DNA of 25,890 bases, from contig PWWM01000061.1 in NCBI GenBank assembly GCA_003561495.1, forward strand, positions 1 to 25,890, read 5' to 3'. This DNA is from Gammaproteobacteria bacterium. GTDB taxonomy: Bacteria; Pseudomonadota; Gammaproteobacteria; Xanthomonadales; Wenzhouxiangellaceae. Each line of letters begins with the position of its first letter. Position 1 is the first letter of the stretch. Below are positions 23,178 through 25,890 of this stretch, one piece after another. A program made the position numbers and the translations under genes. The notes beneath the pieces are model-generated. The model made no database searches. It worked only from the letters and a program-made list of their open reading frames with translations, and was not told the DNA's origin.

Positions 23178-23285
23178 TCATTCGCCCAGGTGGCGCTCGA
23201 AATCGACGGACTCAATGGCATCCAGCCGCCGGGCGTTACGCTTGGAGCTACAGCGGACCAGGACCACACTCAAGACCACCGGCAT
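23178..23285 (-). CDS. Possible 35-residue small membrane protein
   Basis: This is a short minus-strand frame starting at ATG 23285 (GTG at 23291 also possible) and ending 22 bp from the convergent phaZ stop. The peptide begins with a hydrophobic stretch (MPVVLSVVLV) and continues into a charged tail (RCSSKRNARRLDAIESVDFERHLGE). This layout is common for single-helix mini-proteins. There is no clear ribosome-binding site and no family I recognise. Confidence 0.25.
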   Translation of the reverse strand: MPVVLSVVLVRCSSKRNARRLDAIESVDFERHLGE

Positions 23286-23367
23286 CAGCACTTTGAGGGT
23301 TGCATTGGATCTGTTTTCAAGTGATCGCGGGTGTTCTTGGTTGAGGGCTCAGGAGCACGGCCGCTGT

Positions 23368-23397
23368 CTCACATCATGAATGGAAAGGCGTTAAAAT
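23368..23397 (+). promoter_or_regulatory. Candidate sigma70 promoter for the riboswitch-receptor transcript
   Basis: CTCACA (23368-23373) and TAAAAT (23392-23397, 5/6 to consensus) are separated by 18 bp. Transcription would begin within a few bases of the first paired base of the TPP aptamer, as expected for a riboswitch leader. Confidence 0.45.
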
Positions 23398-23401
23398 GCG
23401 C

Positions 23402-23495
23402 AACTTCCTCGGGGTGGCGCGAGCGCCTGAGACACTCGCAACAGGAGTGGACCCGTTGAACCTGATCCGGTTAATGCCGGCGTAGGGAAGGAGTT
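23402..23495 (+). ncRNA. TPP (thiamine pyrophosphate) riboswitch aptamer
   Basis: The conserved THI-box elements occur in order: CGGGGTG (23410-23416), CTGAGA (23427-23432), then CCCGTTGAACCTGAT and GGTTAATGCCGGCGTAGGGA up to 23488. P1 closes between AACTTC (23402-23407) and GGAGTT (23490-23495). The arm before the second conserved half (CACTCGCAACAGGAGTG) forms the variable P3 extension. Binding of thiamine pyrophosphate is expected to switch off the receptor gene 90 bp downstream. Confidence 0.96.
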
Positions 23496-23551
23496 TCGAC
23501 CGAGGGTTGCCGAAGGCGGCCCCGGTCTCGACAAGCCCCGCGTGCATGCCG

Positions 23552-23579
23552 GGTCTCCAAGTGGCTTTTTTCGGAGACC
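23552..23579 (+). promoter_or_regulatory. Shine-Dalgarno-sequestering hairpin (expression platform)
   Basis: GGTCTCC (23552-23558) pairs perfectly with GGAGACC (23573-23579) across a 14-base loop containing six Ts. The second arm carries GGAG (23573-23576), the only ribosome-binding site for the receptor start nine bases later. The earlier GGTCTC at 23524-23529 can compete for the same arm, and GACCG near 23498-23504 can pair with CGGTC at 23523-23527. Alternative pairing controlling translation is therefore plausible. Confidence 0.6.
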
Positions 23580-23585
23580 TATTTC

Positions 23586-25715
23586 ATGAGTTTGACCCGG
23601 TTTTTTCTGTCCGCCTGGTGGGTGGTGTTTGCTGCGAGCCTCCAGGCCGATGATGAGGCCCTGGATGCGCCGTCGAGCGACGACGACCGAATTCTGGTCA
23701 CGGCCGAGTTTCGTCCGGTCGACCTGTTTGACAGCGCGGGCAGTGTCAGCGTGATCGACGCCACCACCGCCCGTGAGCGTCAGGCCAGCCATCTGGAGTC
23801 CGTGCTCGATCTGGCGCCGAACGTGAATTATTCCGCCGGTGCATCGCGCGGCCAGTTCTTTCAGATGCGTGGGGTGGGTGAGCGCAGCGAGTTCGTCGAC
23901 CCGATCAACCCGTCGGTGGGCTTGATCATCGACGGCATCGACCTGACCGGCCTGGGAGGGGCAGCCACGCTGGTTGATCTGGCCCAGGCCGAAGTCCTGC
24001 GCGGGCCGCAGGGTACGCTGAACGGTGCCAACGCCATGGCCGGTTTGATCAATCTGGTGTCCGTCGGGCCGGGAACCGAGACTTCCGGATACAGCGAAAT
24101 GCGCATCGGCCAGCGCGGGCTGCGGCAGTTCGAGGCTGCCCTGGGTGGCCCGGCCACCGAGCAGATCGGCTACCGCCTGGCCTACGGCAGCAGCCGCTCC
24201 GATGGCGCCCAGCGCAATCTGTTTCTGGGCCGCAATGACACGGCCAGAATCGACGAGCAGACCCTGCGCGGGCGGGTGTCCTGGCAGCCACATCAACGCT
24301 TTCGCCTGGAACTGGTTGGCCTGCTGCTGGACATCGACAACGGCTATGACGGCTTTTCTCTGGACAATACGCGCAACACCCTGTCGGACGAGCCCGGACA
24401 TGATCGCCAGGACACACGCGCGCTGGCCGCCCGGATGACCTGGGAAGCCAGCCCGGGACTCGACATCGAGCTGGCCCTCAGCGGGCTGTCGGCTGACCTG
24501 GATTACGGCTTCGATGTCGACTGGGCGTTTGTGGGTATTTGTGAGGTATTCGAGTGCCTGGCGCCGGAGTACTCGGCTTTTGACCATTACGAGCGCAGTC
24601 AGGGCAACCGCACGGCCGATCTGCGCCTGCTCTCGCGAGCAAGCCCCGGTCACCCCGCCTGGGTCCTGGGCGCCTACTACCGCGACCAGTCGCAGTTTCT
24701 GCGTCGGGAATTCACCTTCCTGCCGGCGCCCTTCGAGCGTGATTTCGATACCGTGAATCGCGCGCTCTATGGCCAGGTCGATTGGCCGCTGGCCGAACGA
24801 TGGTCGGTTCAGACCGGTCTGCGCTACGAGCGCCGCCGAGCCCGCTACGAAGACAGCGACAGCGCTGCTTTCCGGCCCAGCGAAGGCATGTGGGGCGGGC
24901 GGTTTGCAGTGGAATACCAGCCGGATGCCGGCCCATTGTGGTACGGGCTGGTATCGCGTGGCTACAAGGCTGGCGGCATCAACAGCAACTCGGCCGTGCC
25001 CGGGGATCTGCGTGAATTCCAGACCGAGACCCTGTGGAATTACGAGCTGGGCATCAAGGGCCGTGTTCTGAATGACCGCCTTGACCTGCGCGCAGCACTG
25101 TTCTGGCAGGATCGCCGGTCAATACAGACCCAGCAGGCGATCTTGCTGCCCATTGAAGGCAGCAACTGTCCCTGCGAATTTGTTCAGTACACCGCCAACG
25201 CCACCGCCGGTCAGAGCTACGGCCTCGAAACCGAGGCCAATTTTCGGGCCGGTTCACGCTGGTTCCTGTTCGGCAGCCTGGGCCTGATGCGCTCACGCTT
25301 TGATGACTTCGAGAACTTCTCGCACGCTCAGGCTGACCCGGTCAATGGCGTGCCATTCGAGATGGACGGGCGTGATCTGCCGCATGCGCCGGAATACATG
25401 TTTGCCCTGGGCAGTATCCTTAGGCTCGGCGCCGGCTGGTCGTTGCGCGCCGAAATCGAAGGCAAGGACGCGTTCTATTTTTCCAGCCGACATGAGGTGC
25501 GCTCGCAGTCCTTTACCCGCGTACACGCCCGCCTGGCCTATCAGGCCGGTGCGTGGGAGCTGGCCCTGTGGGGTCGTAATCTCGGCAACGAGGACGTCCA
25601 GGTACGCGGTTTCGGCGCTTTCGGAAACGACCCACGCAAGGGCTATGTGCAAGAGCCCTACGTCCAGTTCGCCGAACCCAGGACGATTGGCCTGAGTGTC
25701 CGCTATGACTTATGA
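23586..25715 (+). CDS. TonB-dependent outer-membrane receptor under TPP riboswitch control
   Basis: This is a 709-residue beta-barrel receptor. The signal peptide is MSLTRFFLSAWWVVFAASLQA. A TonB-box-like DRILVTAEF follows near residues 35-43. The plug domain spans about 45-165 (SVSVIDATTARERQ, QMRGVGERSEF, VGLIIDGIDLTG, VEVLRGPQGTL-type segment reading AEVLRGPQGTLNGANAMAGLINL). The barrel fills the rest with repeating amphipathic strands, including YGLVSRGYKAGGIN, a TonB-receptor hallmark. The protein ends in SVRYDL, a slightly atypical final strand because Phe is usual. CPC in an extracellular-looking loop (NCPCEF) may be disulfide-bonded. Control by a TPP riboswitch makes thiamine, its phosphates or a precursor the most likely substrate. 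The 175 bp after its stop show no clear gene or terminator. Confidence 0.92.
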   Translation: MSLTRFFLSAWWVVFAASLQADDEALDAPSSDDDRILVTAEFRPVDLFDSAGSVSVIDATTARERQASHLESVLDLAPNVNYSAGASRGQFFQMRGVGERSEFVDPINPSVGLIIDGIDLTGLGGAATLVDLAQAEVLRGPQGTLNGANAMAGLINLVSVGPGTETSGYSEMRIGQRGLRQFEAALGGPATEQIGYRLAYGSSRSDGAQRNLFLGRNDTARIDEQTLRGRVSWQPHQRFRLELVGLLLDIDNGYDGFSLDNTRNTLSDEPGHDRQDTRALAARMTWEASPGLDIELALSGLSADLDYGFDVDWAFVGICEVFECLAPEYSAFDHYERSQGNRTADLRLLSRASPGHPAWVLGAYYRDQSQFLRREFTFLPAPFERDFDTVNRALYGQVDWPLAERWSVQTGLRYERRRARYEDSDSAAFRPSEGMWGGRFAVEYQPDAGPLWYGLVSRGYKAGGINSNSAVPGDLREFQTETLWNYELGIKGRVLNDRLDLRAALFWQDRRSIQTQQAILLPIEGSNCPCEFVQYTANATAGQSYGLETEANFRAGSRWFLFGSLGLMRSRFDDFENFSHAQADPVNGVPFEMDGRDLPHAPEYMFALGSILRLGAGWSLRAEIEGKDAFYFSSRHEVRSQSFTRVHARLAYQAGAWELALWGRNLGNEDVQVRGFGAFGNDPRKGYVQEPYVQFAEPRTIGLSVRYDL

Positions 25716-25890
25716 AGCCCCCGCCGGTCCCCCGTGGCCTCTCTTCCTGCAAACACTCAGCGGGACCGTGTCGTGCATCATTCGTCTGGTTGCTATGCGA
25801 ATGCAGTTTGCCCACATGGCCCGAATGGAAGTCGGCACCCAAGATCAACGAATCTCCAGGAAAGCCTTAGATTGATCAACAATCGGATTC

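Noticed and set aside
23391..24653. 420-codon minus-strand open frame over the riboswitch and receptor
   Set aside because: It is antisense to a convincing TPP aptamer and TonB receptor plug. No domain is recognisable.
25716..25890. Short plus-strand frame (ATG near 25797, 26 codons) after the receptor
   Set aside because: It has no ribosome-binding site and no recognisable product, and nothing else in this tail supports a gene.

Overview
The window is about 26 kb of GC-rich chromosome with no phage, IS, tRNA, rRNA or CRISPR signature. It reads like an aerobic gammaproteobacterium near the Xanthomonadales/Wenzhouxiangella group. The clues are an ornithine-carbamoyltransferase-like protein of the Xanthomonas N-acetylornithine type, a large TPR-bearing Ser/Thr kinase, a propeller-type sensor kinase, an intracellular PHB depolymerase and a TonB-dependent receptor. 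That placement is inference; no marker gene here fixes it.

Left part (1-11518, almost all on the minus strand). Reading in the direction of transcription from the right, there is a 59-residue PLDc_N-type membrane mini-protein, then a three-gene redox module: rubrerythrin, a double [4Fe-4S]/CCG-type iron-sulfur protein, and a DUF3501 protein. Both spacers inside the module are filled with heptanucleotide tandem repeats. Next come a short membrane ORF and a six-TM membrane protein that share a duplicated C-terminal module. They are followed by a transmembrane Ser/Thr kinase with a TPR tail, an exported 1190-residue fusion of an S8 subtilase with a DUF885 peptidase-like domain, and a beta-lactamase-fold serine hydrolase cut by the window edge. 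The last two lie 21 bp apart and are probably one transcript.

Middle (11519-18128). A response regulator with REC, a middle sensor-like domain and HD-GYP (predicted c-di-GMP phosphodiesterase) is on the plus strand. It converges, with 20 bp between stops, on a very large sensor histidine kinase on the minus strand (periplasmic propeller, Y_Y_Y, PAS, HisKA, HATPase). Divergent from the kinase is the arginine-biosynthesis gene for N-acetylornithine carbamoyltransferase.

Right part (18129-25890, plus strand). A complete ProVWX-type osmoprotectant ABC transporter follows: ATPase, permease, a spacer with a basic mini-ORF and a strong hairpin, then the binding protein. A strong intrinsic terminator separates it from phaZ, an intracellular polyhydroxybutyrate depolymerase whose catalytic residues sit at C183/D355/H388. 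Then comes a promoter, a clear TPP riboswitch and an SD-sequestering hairpin ahead of a TonB-dependent receptor, which points to thiamine or a precursor as its cargo. I see no supportable gene in 25716-25890.

Most notable: the subtilase-DUF885 fusion and its envelope neighbourhood, the TPP-controlled outer-membrane receptor, the heptamer repeats inside the redox operon, and the structured proW-proX spacer. Several genes are too short or too truncated for standard ORF length cut-offs and were read directly from the sequence: the partial hydrolase, the PLDc_N protein and three mini-ORFs.
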